From Shewanella waksmanii ATCC BAA-643 (GTDB lineage: Bacteria > Pseudomonadota > Gammaproteobacteria > Enterobacterales > Shewanellaceae): 64,000 nt of DNA. The notes below the pieces were generated by a model, which saw only the letters and a list, made by a program, of their open reading frames with translations, was not told where the DNA came from and did no database searches. The position numbers were made by a program, and so were the translations under genes. Positions 63,650-64,000 of the stretch are shown in pieces (the first letter of the stretch is position 1; each line of letters begins with the position of its first letter). Location of the stretch: assembly GCF_000518805.1 (NCBI RefSeq), contig NZ_JAEH01000006.1, positions 1 through 64,000 on the forward strand, read 5' to 3'.

Positions 63650-64000
63650 TCAGTGAGTACGTTTCCGCAGTATCACAATAGAAATGGCGACAACAGCAAG
63701 AATCATGCAGTACCAAGCGTGAGTTACGGCTTCAAGCGGACTAATACTGAAGGTTGATGCAATCAGTAATGCCTGCGCACCGTAAGGAATTAAGCCTTGA
63801 ATAATACAAGAGAATATATCCAAAATACTGGCTGCGCGTTTCGGCGTGACTTGGTGCTTTTGCGCTAACTCTTTGGCGATGTCACCTGTTACAACAATCG
63901 ATACGGTGTTGTTCGCTACGCAAGTATTGGTCATTGCAACAATGCCAGCCATGCCAAGCTCAGAAGCACGAGTTGATGCTTCGCCTTTAGCCTTAGAAAA
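63650..64000 (-). CDS. NhaC-family Na+/H+ antiporter, C-terminal part (5' end outside window)
   Basis: The minus strand is open from the window edge to a stop at 63650. The end of an NhaC/YuiF-type antiporter is visible: FSKAKGEASTRASELGMAG continues into VAMTNTCVANNTVSIVVTGDIAKELA, then AASILDIFSCIIQGLIPYGAQALLIAS and a final transmembrane segment. An internal ATG at 63952 is not the start. Such antiporters keep sodium and pH balance in marine bacteria; some relatives carry amino acids or malate instead. Confidence 0.85.
   Translation of the reverse strand, partial: FSKAKGEASTRASELGMAGIVAMTNTCVANNTVSIVVTGDIAKELAQKHQVTPKRAASILDIFSCIIQGLIPYGAQALLIASTFSISPLEAVTHAWYCMILAVVAISIVILRKRTH

Overview
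The window reads as a chromosome segment of a Shewanella-like marine gammaproteobacterium. Evidence: a nap-beta type napDAGHB operon lacking napC, a class D beta-lactamase between a C15-like peptidase and a LysR gene followed by a one-chain acetyl-CoA carboxylase (the layout known around blaOXA-48/54 in Shewanella), a curlin locus, an S46 dipeptidyl-peptidase, and CRP- and NarP-type sites in front of nap. No rRNA operon, intact tRNA or CRISPR array was seen.

1-7461 looks like the right-hand end of an integrated island. From the left: an IS3-family right end that has cut a class II fumarase gene, an AcnA-type aconitase, a small ORF, and an HflC/HflK-like SPFH pair, all on the minus strand with start/stop overlaps; then a tyrosine recombinase (6032-7303) and the 3' part of a tRNA-Leu(CAA) gene (7409-7461) still followed by its terminator. 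The simplest reading is an element inserted at a tRNA-Leu 3' end that carries second copies of TCA-cycle enzymes and SPFH proteins.

7462-31600 is mostly housekeeping: an amino-acid racemase/DUF1611 pair, a large hybrid sensor kinase, an M50 protease, a FapA-like DUF342 protein, rsmC, an alkaline phosphatase with a low-complexity tail, gshB, rsmE, endA, sprT, a C15-like protein without its catalytic cysteine, the OXA beta-lactamase, lysR, and a 1516-residue CT-alpha/CT-beta/BC/BCCP carboxylase.

31600-45541 holds a small XRE/tail-anchored-looking/membrane gene set of unknown role, DUF502 and DUF5062 genes, the nap operon with a compact NarP/FNR/CRP control region, an AttEFGH-like ABC operon, and ygfZ.

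45542-64000 carries a GNAT gene, serA, a DUF2238 gene, the curlin locus (csgD-like regulator, a 506-residue multi-repeat CsgA, CsgB; no csgEFG nearby), nupC-deoD, a thioesterase, a YgjV-like gene, catalase, a GDT1/MneA manganese exporter controlled by a yybP-ykoY riboswitch with a visible Shine-Dalgarno-sequestering platform, an aromatic amino-acid permease, a DPP7-type peptidase, a 279-bp MITE with 16-bp perfect inverted ends, an RluF-like pseudouridine synthase, a DUF998 gene, and the 3' part of an NhaC-family antiporter running off the window.
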